NCBI GenBank assembly: GCA_024867545.1
Contig: JANFNE010000032.1
Location: 124,001-188,000, forward strand
Direction: 5' to 3'
From: Phytopythium helicoides
Lineage: Eukaryota > Oomycota > Peronosporomycetes > Pythiales > Pythiaceae
DNA: 64,000 nucleotides
Shown here piece by piece: positions 1-12,500 of this stretch (the stretch's first letter is position 1; the number at the start of each line of letters is the position of its first letter). The notes below the pieces were generated by a model, which was given only the letters and a program-made list of their open reading frames with translations, did no database searches and was not told the origin of the DNA. A program made the translations under genes and the position numbers.

Positions 1-302
1 GCGCCCTTGAAGCTACTTGAAGCGCACCGTCCCCAGACCGTCCCCAGACCGTCCATGAAACAGTACTACTCCAGCTGTCGATCGGCTACGATCGGCTTGA
101 AGGCACCCCAGCCCAGCCCAATGCCCCAATCCAACGCCTCGCTGCGCGCATAGTCAGTTCCGACTGGAGCTCTCGATTCATTCAGCCGTCGTCGCTTCTC
201 CCCAGTCAGATCGATGGTGAGCTCGGTGTGGCTGGCTGGTAGTCGCTCGCAGAGCTGACGCCTCTAACTCGAATCGTTTGCGGTTGTTGCTGATGCCGAT
301 GG
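1..302. other. Spacer with short direct repeat
   Basis: No gene is visible. An 11-bp unit (ACCGTCCCCAG) is repeated about two and a half times near positions 26-56, and a CGATCGGCT unit occurs twice just after it. Nothing else could be supported. Confidence 0.4.
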
Positions 303-1235
303 ATGAAACAGAACCGAGAGAGGCGCCAGGCGGACACCCCCGTGAGACGGGTGCGGTCACGCGAAGAGGAAGCCGAGACAATGCACGAGAAGGTGAGACG
401 GCAGCCGCGACAGCAGCAGCGGGAGCGGCGCAATCGTCATCGTTATCATCATCACCGCCACCAACAGCAGCAAGATCAAGAGCGGGGGCAAACGCAGGAG
501 CGGGAATGCGAGCGACCGTAGAAGAAACCCCGCCACAAGCTGTACTCGAATGAGACCATATTCCTCACGAGGGCCGTGGTCGGTCGCCGCGTCTCGATAT
601 TCGTCGTGCAGACCACGCGGAGAGACACCATCCGCGAGCTGAAGGAGAAGATTCGCGTCGTGATGCCGGTTGATGGCATCGACTTTACGATGCAGATCAG
701 CTGATACCCGAGCAATAAGTGGATCGACTGTACGGACCAGGCGGTGCTCGAGTACTTGCGCGGCCACGCCCCCGGTATTCTCGGGCGTCTCGTGGCGCGA
801 GCATGGTGCGACTCGGAGCATCAGGTTGGTTTCGTGTTGGGAGGTGCACCGACTGTAGGTAAGCTACATCTTCTTGTCAGCATACTACCGGGCATTAGGA
901 GCGACACCAGCCAAGTTTCCATCACCAGGGAATCAGTTCAAGTTGGACTCCAACCAAGTTGCCGGTCATCGTCGCAGCGGTACGCAGCACACCACCACGC
1001 TGATGTTGAAGGTGGCGATGACGACGAAGAGGAGAAGATGAAGCTCTCCCAGCTGGGTGTGGAACAGCGAACCGTTGGATCCTCTATCGCTGCTGCAAAT
1101 GATGGTGAGATCGCATATCTTCGAGCGGCGCTGACGAACAAGGAAGAGATGGCCGCAGAACTTCGAGCCCACCTGTGCGCACCATGCGGAGGTCGGCGAG
1201 CTGCGATTCACCAAGATGGTGGACACGCGCCTTGA
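303..1235 (+). pseudogene. Decayed ubiquitin-like reading frame
   Basis: One forward frame runs from an ATG at 303 to a stop at 1235, interrupted only by a TAG at 519-521 and a TGA at 702-704. The first part is Arg/Gln/His-rich low complexity. The middle part (about 540-760) resembles a ubiquitin-like beta-grasp fold: a strand-like IFVVQ segment, then DTIRELKEKI (the usual DTIxxLKxKI of ubiquitin), then a VDG-containing loop. The second stop falls just after this helix, where the next strand should follow. A possible intron lies near 850-935 (GTAGGTAAG start). Continuity of frame across both stops argues for a gene that lost function recently. It could instead be a chance frame, because no family member was compared. 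Confidence 0.35.
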
Positions 1236-1646
1236 ACGATGCCTGGAAGGGGGCTAGCACGGTACTCGTGGCTGTCTGATAGCGAACGAGTTGCTCCACG
1301 ACTATTGCCAACAGGCGAAGTCATCTTTGGACTGGAGTGAATGCGAACGAATAAAGGGTGTTTCGGTGGCGACAGTCGTGACAGTATCTGCAGTACATGA
1401 AAATGCTCTACCGAATCTCGTCGTCAGTTTCACGAGTTTCTCCTTGTCATCAAATGTTCACCTTTACCAGCTCGAACATCACGCCTAACTGCTTCGCTCA
1501 CAACAAGGTCGAAACGCGAGGGCCAAAAATCCATCTACAACGCCAAAAAGAAGGCATAATTGATGAGATGAGTACCAACATCTGGAATCACGGTCATAGC
1601 CATGTTGAAGTGAGACTAGTGGTCATTACGAAACCACCACCGGCTC

Positions 1647-3472
1647 ATGCGACCTGGGTCTGCTAGCGTCACGGGCCCGGCGGCAGTGCAGGGCAGGCTG
1701 CGCCCTCAGTCCGCTGCTCTTCTGCAGCTGCAGAGTCAAAATCGAGGAACTCCGGCGTCGAGTGATGAGTTGATCCGCGACCTGGAAGCAAAAGTGCGGC
1801 GCGTGGTGGAGCTCAAGCGTACCGAGAGCGATCGGCTGCGTTTCGCGGTGGCTAAGAAGCGCGAGGATGTAGAGCGTGCTCGGCTTGCGCTTGGTGACCT
1901 ATTGAAGGATTGTGCGGCGCTAGGACTTGCGGATGAGCAGCTAGACGAGCGTGAACGCTTGCAGCCCGTGGCTTCCGTCTCGCGCCGGCCAGTGTACGCG
2001 AAGCGGACCAACATCAGCGAATTAGAAAGGAAACTGGAACGTAGGAATGCCGAGGCGCATGAGGTGCTTCGCGCCACTCTCGTGCTGGAGCATATCAAGA
2101 AACGGCTGCTGGCAGAGCGCACTGAGCAAGCCGTAGCCGCCAACGATCTCAAGGCGCAGTTTGCTGAGCTCGAGCATCAGACGCACGAGCTCCACAAGAA
2201 AGACATCGCTGCATCAGACGCTGTAAGTCAAGCCCAAGCTCGATTAGCGCAGCAGAAAGCAGACATGGCGCTCAGCGCGAGAGAATACCGTCGCGAGCTT
2301 GAGATGCGCCAGAAATGGGCAAGGGAAAAGGCCAAATTCGACAAGTACTACAACGACCAAATCTTGGCGCTTCAGAGAGAGGCATCCTCGCCTCTTGGGT
2401 TTTCAGACGTTGGCACCGTCTCGAGGCGCAAGGGTTCACTGCGTACGCTTCAAGCGATTTGGTGTATATAGTGCCGACTGACCGTGTGCTATCTGCTCAT
2501 CCAGCACCTACAGATCAGATAGAACCAGCGAATCAACAGGAGGACGACGAGCTTCGTGAGAGCTGCCGCCACGCATTCCTGCGCATGGGCTTTGGGCACA
2601 ACGGCGAGCCCGTTGATCCTCGTGTGGTAGTACAGACGGTTCTGCAGCACCAGGAATTGCTGCGTGAGCTTGACAACCAGTGCAGCAAAGATGCCGAGCG
2701 AATCGCACAACTGCAAAAGCAGATCGTGAGTTGAGCAAGCCTGAAAGTGGAAGCAGCCAATTGATAAGTGTCTGACCGGTCGTTCTCAGGCCCAGGCGAA
2801 GAGCATCGCGACTGAGACTATTCCGCTTTCAAAACGCGGGACTTCACAACGACTTGAAAGCCGCGAACTTGAATTATCAAGCGTTGAGCGAGCCCTCGCA
2901 ACCGTGGTCGACCAGTTCATGTTCGTGGATCAAAGTGTCCGGCCAATCAAGGTTTGTGGGTATGCCGCTTTGGGCTACTTGACGCTGTGTTTACACTTAT
3001 GGTTGAACTAGATCGGCCTGCAGCAAATCTTGCAAAATGTCCGCAACGAGGCAGTCAATGCTGATGACATCGAAGAGCTCGAGCGGTTGTTAACCGAGTC
3101 TTGCGAAGAGATGATGCGGCTTGTACGCGAACCTGATGAAGTGCAGCCTCAGGCAAACGACCGTACAGAAGAAACGCCAGCACCATTCGCACCGGAGCAA
3201 TTGACGTCACCGTTCAATGTTCGTGTGCCTCCCAAAGCGCGGACTCCATACTTTGTTCTTGGGATCAGCTCGGACATGGCAGTTCGCGCGTCAGAAGACG
3301 GTAAGACGACCAACAAACCCTCTCGCAATGCCTCGAGTTCTCTTATCTAACTTGACAACTTTTTCGAGGAACAGACCTCGAGGAACCTGATCCAAGTGTC
3401 ATGGATCGCGCAACAGTAAAGCGCATCTCGTCCGTGCTGGCAAGCTCCAAGCGCCCACGGGACGGTGACTAG
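1647..3472 (+). CDS. Coiled-coil protein, five exons
   Basis: Splice model: exons 1647-2442, 2505-2725, 2790-2951, 3012-3300 and 3375-3472, with introns of 62, 64, 60 and 74 nt, all GT-AG. All frames join without stops to give 521 residues. Residues from about 40 to 260 are strongly charged heptad-like sequence (repeated Glu/Arg/Lys with Leu spacing, for example LERKLERRNAE), predicting a long coiled coil. A second Leu/Glu-rich helix lies near residues 310-340. The C-terminus is short and basic (SSKRPRDGD). No catalytic motif, signal peptide or membrane segment is visible. The family is not recognised; long coiled-coil proteins of this kind in zoosporic oomycetes are often cytoskeletal or flagellar, but that is a guess. 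The gene converges with midasin, the two stops being only 85 bp apart. Confidence 0.8.
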
Positions 3473-3557
3473 CAAACAAACCACAAAACCACGTATTCAA
3501 ATGCACTCTATTGTTCAATGCAACATCCATCTATACAGTACAGAGTTGTGCTGCAGC

Positions 3558-6500
3558 TTAGCTCTTCATCTGCAACATCTCGAACCACTGGCGAAGTGAG
3601 TCTGCGAGAATTTCCGGGAGCATGGCCGAGGCTGGCAAAAGCACGTAGTACGGGAACGGGTAGTTCTCGAGGTACGGAGTCATCTCGACCTTCCCGCCCA
3701 CGAACGACACGCTCTTGGTCTCCAAAATGCTCGTCCCGTCACCCTTGGCAGCTGCCTGGTCTACAACCAGCAGCACAATGAGTTGCTGGCGCTCGAGTGC
3801 CGTCTCGATGAGCTTGCGAATGCGAACTCGCCCGTCCGAGTCGAAGCGGCCGTCAGAGATCAGGAACACGATCTGTGTAAACTCCACCGTACTGTTACCG
3901 CTGCTCGACAGTTTGGCGGTCTCCAGTACTTGTAGCAGCGCGTCCAGTGTCTGCACCATGTGCGTCTTTTTCTGCTGAAAACCGAACTGAGAGATAACCC
4001 GCCCGCCGGCGTCGTCTGTGAACGGCGCGTCAAATGCGTGTAGCAGCTCCAGTCTCTCGCCGAACTTGGCTACAGCCAGCTCGCCCACTTCTAGCTGCGT
4101 CATACCGCGGCACAGCGTCGCCATGGCTTCAAGCGCCAAACGACCCGCGTGGTTGTCGGCCATCGACTCCGAGTCGTCGATCGCTACCATGATCTGGTAC
4201 TGCCGCTTTGATGGACGCGTGCGTCGCATCCAGATCTTGTCCTTGCGGAACTGACTCGCGATATACGGGATCACCTTGCGCATGTTGATGCGCTTGCCCG
4301 TTCGAAAGTCGCCTTCCAGTTTAGCTCGCAGCATTGGTTCAAGCACAAGTCGCAGCTGTTCACACAGTCGCTGGGATGCAGGTGCAGTTAGCGCCGTGTA
4401 CTTGCTCCACAGTTCAGCTCCACGCTGTGCAGCATCCCCATTCTGTGACCATTGCGCAATGAAGGTGTCCAGCTCGTCGCGCAGACCAGCAACTTCGTCA
4501 GGGGTTAGCAGATGAGCGTCTTGTGCCTCTGCCTCCTCCAGCTCAGCGTCCTGTGCCTCCATCGGTTTGCTCGTAAGCTCCAAATCACGAATACGAGATG
4601 GTAACTCGCTTTCTTCTTCATCGTCGTTAAAGCCATGCTTCGAAGCTTCTTCGTCCGCCATAACCTCATCCTTGACTTCATTTGAGGGTTCTACAGATTG
4701 ATCTTCGTCGTCAGGATGCGGCTGGTTCGCCTTGTGCTCCCGCTTGACGCGGTCCTCACGTTCTTGGTCATTTGTCTGCTTATTCTGCTCACCCTCAGAT
4801 GGTGCGGCATCTTTTTCAGCATCGTCGTCAACCTCCATAGCAGTCGCACCGCTAGCGTCTTCATCATCGTTGTCACCCTCATCCTTCTCTTCCTCATTGC
4901 TCGGCTGATTCATGACCTGGTTGTCATCGGCAGGCGCCAACGCGTGCTCAACATCCTCCATGTTCTCATCCTCGTCATCCACGTACTCCGCAGCAGCCAT
5001 TTCAGAAGTTTCGTTCTTCTCTTTCGGATCCTTCAACTCGCTGTCATCTGAAGACTCCACCATTTCAACTCGCTTACGCCAGTGCTCCTGAGCACTCACA
5101 GGGTTACGATATGGATTCGGCTCGCTGCGTTCACGACGTTTCTCTTGTGGTGGTGTTGTATTCTCACCACTGGACGGCGCCACTTCCGACTGACGTCGCC
5201 AGTCTTGGCTGTCGTCCCCATTGTCGTTACTTTGTTGATGCGCACGGTTGCTTGTGCTTTCGTCTTGATCATAAGTATTGTCATCACCTCCGTCCATGGA
5301 CTCGTCTTCCTCCTTGACCGCATCATCTGGTTCTAGCTCGTCCTTGCCGTCCTTGGACTGTGTGCCAGCCACCGCAGAAGACGAAGTGTGGTTATCATCA
5401 TCTGCGCTTTCGTCCTTTGAGGGGTCAGCGTCCTCATCCTCTTGATCTTCATCAGCGGCTTCTGGCTCATCTTCAAGCCCTCCTCCGCCCATAGGCACTG
5501 CAGTATCAGCGGGCTCTTCTTCATTTTCTTCGTCATCGGCCATATCTTCGTCCTTTTCGTGCTCTCCATCAACCTCCTCCGCTCCATCAACTGGATCATC
5601 CGCGTCGGGTTCGTCATTCATTCCTTCATCTCCATCTTTATCGTCCACGTCCGGCTTGTCATCGTTGTCAAGCTGCATATCATCCGGTAGCTCCCCATTC
5701 TCATCGTCAGCAGCTGATTCCTCTTCTTGTCCTTCTTCGCGATTCTGGGGATCAATTTCGTGGTTTTCCTCATACTTGTCCTCAAAGTCGTCATTCACAT
5801 CGTCCTGCTTCTCATCGTCATCCGCGTCGTCTGCGTCGTCACCGCTCCCATCGTCTGCGTCGCCTCCGGCATCATCCTTCGCGGGTTCCGGCTGCGCAGA
5901 TGGCTTCTTGTCGTCTTCCTTCTTGGAATCCTCTTTCTTCTTGTCCTCATCTTCATCACCATCTTTACCACGGATCTCATCCTCAATTGGCTCGCTGTTC
6001 TCAACCTTCGAGTCTTCTTCAAACTTTTCCTTGTCTTTGTCGATTTTGTCTTCATCGTCATCAGAATCCTCGCCCCACATTTTCTCGTCCACAACGTTTT
6101 CGTCATCTTGATTGAACTCGCCCATTTCGCGGTCTAGCTCCTCTTCGTCATCGTCATCCTTCTCATCCTTCTCATCTTTCTCATCGTCTGGGACATCCTG
6201 CATGGTACCGTCGAAGTCGTTTTGCATTTCAAGACCTGAATCGTCCGGCTTCTCGTCGTTCTTCTCTTGTTGCTGCTGCTCTTCACCCTTCAGGCCAAGC
6301 AACTGTTCTTCGTCCTCAATTTCGTTGCTCACATCCTTCTTACCTTCACCTTCTCCCATACCCGTTCCGTCCACATCATCGGTAAATTGCATTTTTCCGT
6401 CACCACCACTCTCGCCGTCTTGCTCCTTGTCTTCTGTTCGGCAAAAACCATGCTGAAACAAATTGCGGAAGATGCGAATAAGCACAAAGTCTAGCTTTGC

Positions 6501-9500
6501 GACGCTCTTGTGCGCCACCAGGTAGTCAACTAAGAGTTGGCGGCTAATATCCCGCACATCGTGTAGGCTGATCTCGAACATCTCAAGCATCGTCATAGAC
6601 TGCTCGAACACTCGGTGCCAGTGGGAGCTGCCCGAGTTCACAAGTTGCGAGTATTGGCGTGCCAGAACATCAAGAACAGAAACAAACTGCGTTGTGACCT
6701 GATTCAACCTCATTTGCTTGACAGAGGCATTCAGTTCACTTAGCTGCTCCCGAAGAGAGCGATGAGTGTCTTCCATGCTATCCACAGCTTCGCGAGATGA
6801 AACCTTCGTGAGATCTTGGATGGCCACAAGAACAATTTCAACGAGCTTGTCAAAGTTCTCAACAAAAGAAGTTAGAGTCGAAGCAACATCTTCCTCATCA
6901 AACACCATTGATGCCTCATCAGTAGATTGGTGACACGCAGACGACATGGTAGCATCTGACACTGCAATCTCGGAGCAGGTTGCTGCAATGCCTTCCAGTC
7001 CAGAGCTTGGACGCCCATGTGCAGCAAATTCCGCAATAATTGACGACAGAAGTGCGTGAATTTCACCAAAGTGAGCTGAGTTCGTTGTGAGTACGTCAAT
7101 CTCGACAAGCGGCATCAAGCTTGACAGGTTAGCAGGAGCCGAGCTAGCTACGATCGGCGACACGCCGTACACACGCTGAGAATGTTGTGCGAATGCCAGG
7201 AGTGACGCATCCCCGGCATTGCTCTGTCCGCCAACCGATTGGGCAAGACGAGGAGAAATACCAGGAGCACCAAGCGACCGCCGAAGACCCACTGTACTGG
7301 ATGTTAGCACTGTCGACGCGCTTTCGAAATGATCGAATATAGCACGCAGATGGTTCTGAATGCGACTTCGAGACGCAACAGATTCCTGATCAGAGTCAAA
7401 AGATTCAAGCACACTGGTAACGAGCGCCTCCATTTCGCGAAGTGGTCCACGAAGTGCCGCAACAGCGGTCAATTGGTGTGATTGCCACTTACGGACGCTG
7501 TTGAGCTTGACATTTGATGATGTATAGCTCTTTCGGAACTTCTTTAGTCGCTCGAACGAGTTCAACGCGCCCACAAGTTGTTCGTGATGCAGAGACACAG
7601 CGTGTAGCACCTGACGTTGCTGTAGCATGGTCAACAGCATATTCTCAGCATAACCACTCATGCGGTCAACCTCACTTGTCGACAGATCATGTGAGAAGCT
7701 CGACAGAGCGCTGAAGCGTAGCGCTCCAAGCTGTCCAAGGAATCGGTAGTAGTACCCGTCGGCGCGCTCCCAAAGCCACAGCAGTGAATCCTTCGAGCGC
7801 TCTTGGTCATGCGAGTTGGGTTGTTGCTTCGACTTACTCTTTCGATTCTTGCGCTTCTTGTTCAAGCTGGGCATCATCTGCGCGCCAGGAACCAATTCCT
7901 CCAGGCTGTCGAGCTGGATACAATTTTCAACGTCGGGCACATCAAGCTCGAAGAGGCGCTCCATGTCTTGCAGCTCCGCGGGGAGGTGCATACGATGGTA
8001 AGAGAGACCTTGGTCTTTCATTTCAGCAAGAAGATCGATGAGTGCCTTCTTCTTGGACCCCTTGGGCATGTTCTTGGCCTTTTGAAGCATATCCATGCGA
8101 TAAAAGATAGACTCGCAAATGTCTTCGCACACCTGACGTGGCTCTTGTCGCAGCTCAACTTGCTCGGGCGAAATAATGCGAGTTCGAGTGAACTTGGCAA
8201 TCCTCTTCGCTAAGCTCGGTAGCTTCGACACGTACTGAGACTTCAGGTGTTGAATATCGTCGGCTACAGACTCAGTCTTCACCGACACACTGCGTACCAA
8301 CAGAATAGACAATTTTGTGCCATTCTCGATATCCTCTTCCTTCGCTTTAGAAGTTTTTTCTCGCTTGGTATCGCCCTCTTCGTCTTCTAGTACCTCTGAG
8401 CATTCTTCATCTTCCTTCTTTGGCTCGTATACAGCAATTACTGCGTCATTCAGACCTGAGAGCTCACTTAGCGTTGCATGAATGCCAGCAAAGCCTCCTT
8501 CTTTGCTAATGCTACTGTCGGTTGATGAATCAATGACAGTTTGCATGGATGCGGTGAGAACTGTATCGTAGTCGCGAACAAACTTCATCAACTTCCGATG
8601 TGACTTTTCAGCAGACTCAGCAAGCGAGTAATAAGTTTGCTCATCCCAGCGGGCAATTTTGACGAACTCCAGAAGCTTGCGCTGGATTGGTTCTTTGAGG
8701 CCACTCCATTGGCGGCCGAGAAAGCCAAGATGTTGTGCGTAGTACCGGTACAGGTGGAAGAGCATGGTTGCGAGAACGTAACGCGACTGAGAACAGCTTG
8801 GTGAATCTTGTGGCGCGTTCCAGAACTCCATGAAGAACTGTGCGCAGAAGGAGTACAGGATGAGGAGTCGAGTCTCGTACTGCCCAAGAGGACATGATCG
8901 TAAATACTCATCCAGCGTTGTAAAAAGTTGCTTGATCCACTCCTGGCGCCTCGTCATGGCTTCTTGGTCGTTGGAGTCGACGGAAGCATTCGTTGTGAAA
9001 AGCCATTTTGACATGTCGTTCAGTTGCAGCCACTGTAGATCAGTCGGTAGCTCGCTTGCCCGCCCTTGAAGAAGCAAAGAACGGTTTCCACCGAGGACAT
9101 TACGACGCTTTGACCCCAGATCGTGTTCAAACTCACCAGTCAGCAACGAGTACAGACTCAGCCACGACCTCTGAGCCATCGCCTGGTGTTGCTTCTCCTT
9201 CACACGCAAAAGATAGGGCCAGGAGTACAATTCTAGCTTTCTCCAGCGCGTGACTAGCGCAGACAAGGCTCCGAGCTCTGTAGCGATCGAGTAGCTGCGC
9301 GCAGAATACGCCTCCCATTCTTGGGCCTTGCGAAGCAGTAGTTCTACACCAGTAAGAGTCCGAGCCAGAGGCGAGCTGATCTCGAAATTGCGAATGCGGT
9401 CAGCAATCAGCACCAACTGCTGAAGAATTGCGTGGTCGGGCCAGAGTGACAAAAGCGACTGTAACTTCACAAGCAACCGCTGGAGTGGCTCATTCACAAG

Positions 9501-12500
9501 CACAACCTCTTTGACAAATGGGTCACGGTGGAAGTCGATGTCACCAACATACTCGCTGCTCAGTGACTGGATTGAGGGTACCTCGGCTGAACTGTGATAT
9601 CCGATAGCTTTCTGAACTAGGGATGCAGCAAGATGGCCAGACGACACGCTAGCTCTTTCAATCGAAGGACTTGCCAAAGTGTTGATAGACTTGTGCATTG
9701 ACGCGCCAAGCGTAAACGCTTTTGCGAATGCCTGCACAATCTCTGAGCGTGTCACGCGTACTGTTGAGTTTGCAGTTGCCGCAAACAGTTTGGAATGTGC
9801 AAGGCACAACTGCTGCAGCATCTTGTCCGTGATCATGACATCACCAACACTTAGCGAGTTACCAGCGGCTTGATTCTGTGGTGTCTGCTCAGGCCCCAAA
9901 AATGCGCTAAAATCACTCGAATGATAATCGGGGAACTGCTCGCGGTATTCCTGCTCTTCAATCTGCTCTTCGGTCTCAAACTCGGTGTTCCGCAATTTGT
10001 ACTTGAACAGCTCCTCCTCTGCTTTTCGGCGTTGCTCTTCTTTTTCCTTCTGCTCCTGCCACTTCTCTAAGAACAAGTCAAATAGCGCTTTTGCGCAAAC
10101 GAAGGCATTCTCAATAGATGAAGTAGCGCCAATCACGACTGCAGTTGACGCGTCACTGAGCTCTGACCTGAAGTAGAGCTCGAGACGAGCAAGTGCCACA
10201 TTCAGAAGCGCAATCTCACTCTTGCGTTTGAACCGTGAACCGCCAAAGACAATCGATGCAGCAGACGAACCGATCGTACTCAACATTAGCTGGATACCAC
10301 GCCACGAAGCAATTGCACCTTCATGAGATAGCTCTTTTACCGGGACCGGACTCGACGGGAACTGGACAAGCGCAAGTGCTAGTTCGCGCTTGTGTGTCTC
10401 GCTCACGCTTTGCTCCTGAATCTCACGAATGAGAGACCAAGTAATCAGAGCAATGCCTTCTTTGACTGCATAAATGGCTGCTACTACAGGTTCAATGACA
10501 TCGCGGAACGCGTCAGCATACTTTGTGGTCAGCTGCTGGGCAAAACTGTCTGAAGCTTGCTCGAACAAGTTGAGTTCACGAAGGATATCTCGAGTTTTTG
10601 GAACACTACGAGACTTTGAGCGGATGACGGAAAGAAAAGCCAACATTTTTGAGCTTGACATAATCGTGCTCTGAAATCGACGCAAATCACGGAAAAGGTC
10701 ACCAAACACTGACATTGCCACGGGTTGAATTGACTCGGCCGTTGACACTCCCGCAGACAAATGGAAGCGCTCGATGGCATTGGCTGCCACGTTTGCGATT
10801 TGCTCACATGTTTCAACCACCTCAAGCTTTCGGCCCTCGGTCCATTGAGGAGATCGCATAGCGGGTGGTGCAACACGCTTAAGTGCAACATCAACAGCAT
10901 CTTCCATCGTCAAGACTGCAAGTCGGTTGTAAAGGATCTCCTTCTTCACAAGAGGCTTTGTTACCGGATCAACTGGTGACTGGGGTAGCAAAAGAACAAA
11001 TCTCCACAAACCAACAAGGAGCAGCGCCTCACCAAGAGTGTGGTAACCGCCTACCCTTGTAGACTTGTTTTCACGGGTCAAAATAGCGACAATCGGAGCG
11101 ACGAACTCGTCAATTGTGTCTGCAAACACGGGGTCGCTGGTAACTTTCAGCAACGTTAGCAGATGCTGCTTCGATTCGTTGGTAGCCATGTTGTCTTCAA
11201 ACTCTAAGAGTACAGCTGCGATGTTTGCCCAGACTTCCTCGGGGAAAGAAGAAGCAAATGGCACTAGAGTAGCAACAAAAAGCTCCCTGACATACGCTTC
11301 AGTAGATGTCTGGACATTCGTCGCGCCGTCATGCACACTAGCCGCGAGATACTCTTTCAGCTTCTTCAAGCGAACAGTTCGTACTTGTGTTTCCACCGTA
11401 GCACAAGTAGAGTCTTCTAGATCAACTTCAGAGATGCATTTCAAAACCATCGCACTTTCAACCGCCTGAAATAGTCGAGGGTATCCAATTGCCACAAACT
11501 CGTGGTCTTCCTCGTCATGTGATACTGACTTCGGTCTTTGGTTCGACTTTTTTCGAAGCTTTCTCTGCGTATCAAAGATTTCCGTAGCGATCCGATCAAT
11601 CTGGTTAAACGTGTTTGCGCGCAAAAAGCGGTGGAACCCAAAGAGTACGCTATTCAAGTGAGTCTTCACAAGCAAGACAAACTCTTCAATCTCGGCTGTC
11701 ATTTCGTCGCTCGCATTGCTGTTGTCTGTAAACTTGTGCCCGCGCCAAGCCAAATCCTGGTACGCAAAAAAACTCGAAGGGTCGCGGAGCGGCACACGAA
11801 GGAATCCAGTAACAAGGCTTTGCAGGTGCACAAGTAGATTGCTAATCTCTCGAGCAAACTGGTCTGTTGACAATACAGTCCTTCGCAGATCAAACATATT
11901 GACGAGACGAATCATTTGACCGATCGTTGCGACCTCCTGTCTCGCAAGGGCATGTTCGACCATAGGACTTAGCTGAAAGTCAACAAGCTGCTCGACCAGC
12001 TGCGCGCTCTCCTTCATATCAAACAACAAAATAGGTGCGTCCTTCCCGATGCGGCTGTCTTCGTCGCTCAAAAACTCCACAAAGCTCTGTCCGTTGTCTT
12101 CAATCTCGCTGAGGTACAGGGTCTGTTTCGCGATGATATCAGTTGTCTCTTGCCGTTCCTCCTTTAGCTTGGCTAGAAGTACACCCGGCAACTTGTACAA
12201 ATCCTCGGCAATAGTTTTCGGATTTCTGGTCTCCGTGGAGTGTCCCTTTGACTTTTTTTGTTCCTGGGTCAAGTAGGAGAACGCGCACAGGGCATGCAGC
12301 ACTTCTTTTCTTGCGTCTTTGCTGACAAAAAACAGTGAAGAGATATCTAGCTTGCCGCTTTTCATAGCAGCTTCCATCGATGCAACACCACCAAAGAGCA
12401 GCGCCAACACGTCGACTTGAGCGTTGTTCATGACAGACGAACTAGAAGGGGTAAGCCCTCGGCCCACTTGCATGTATGTTGCAGACAACCTCTCCAGCAA

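Noticed and set aside
4691..6456. Many small frames opposite the acidic tract of midasin
   Set aside because: They are Ser- or Met/Lys-rich translations of GAN repeats and not independent genes.
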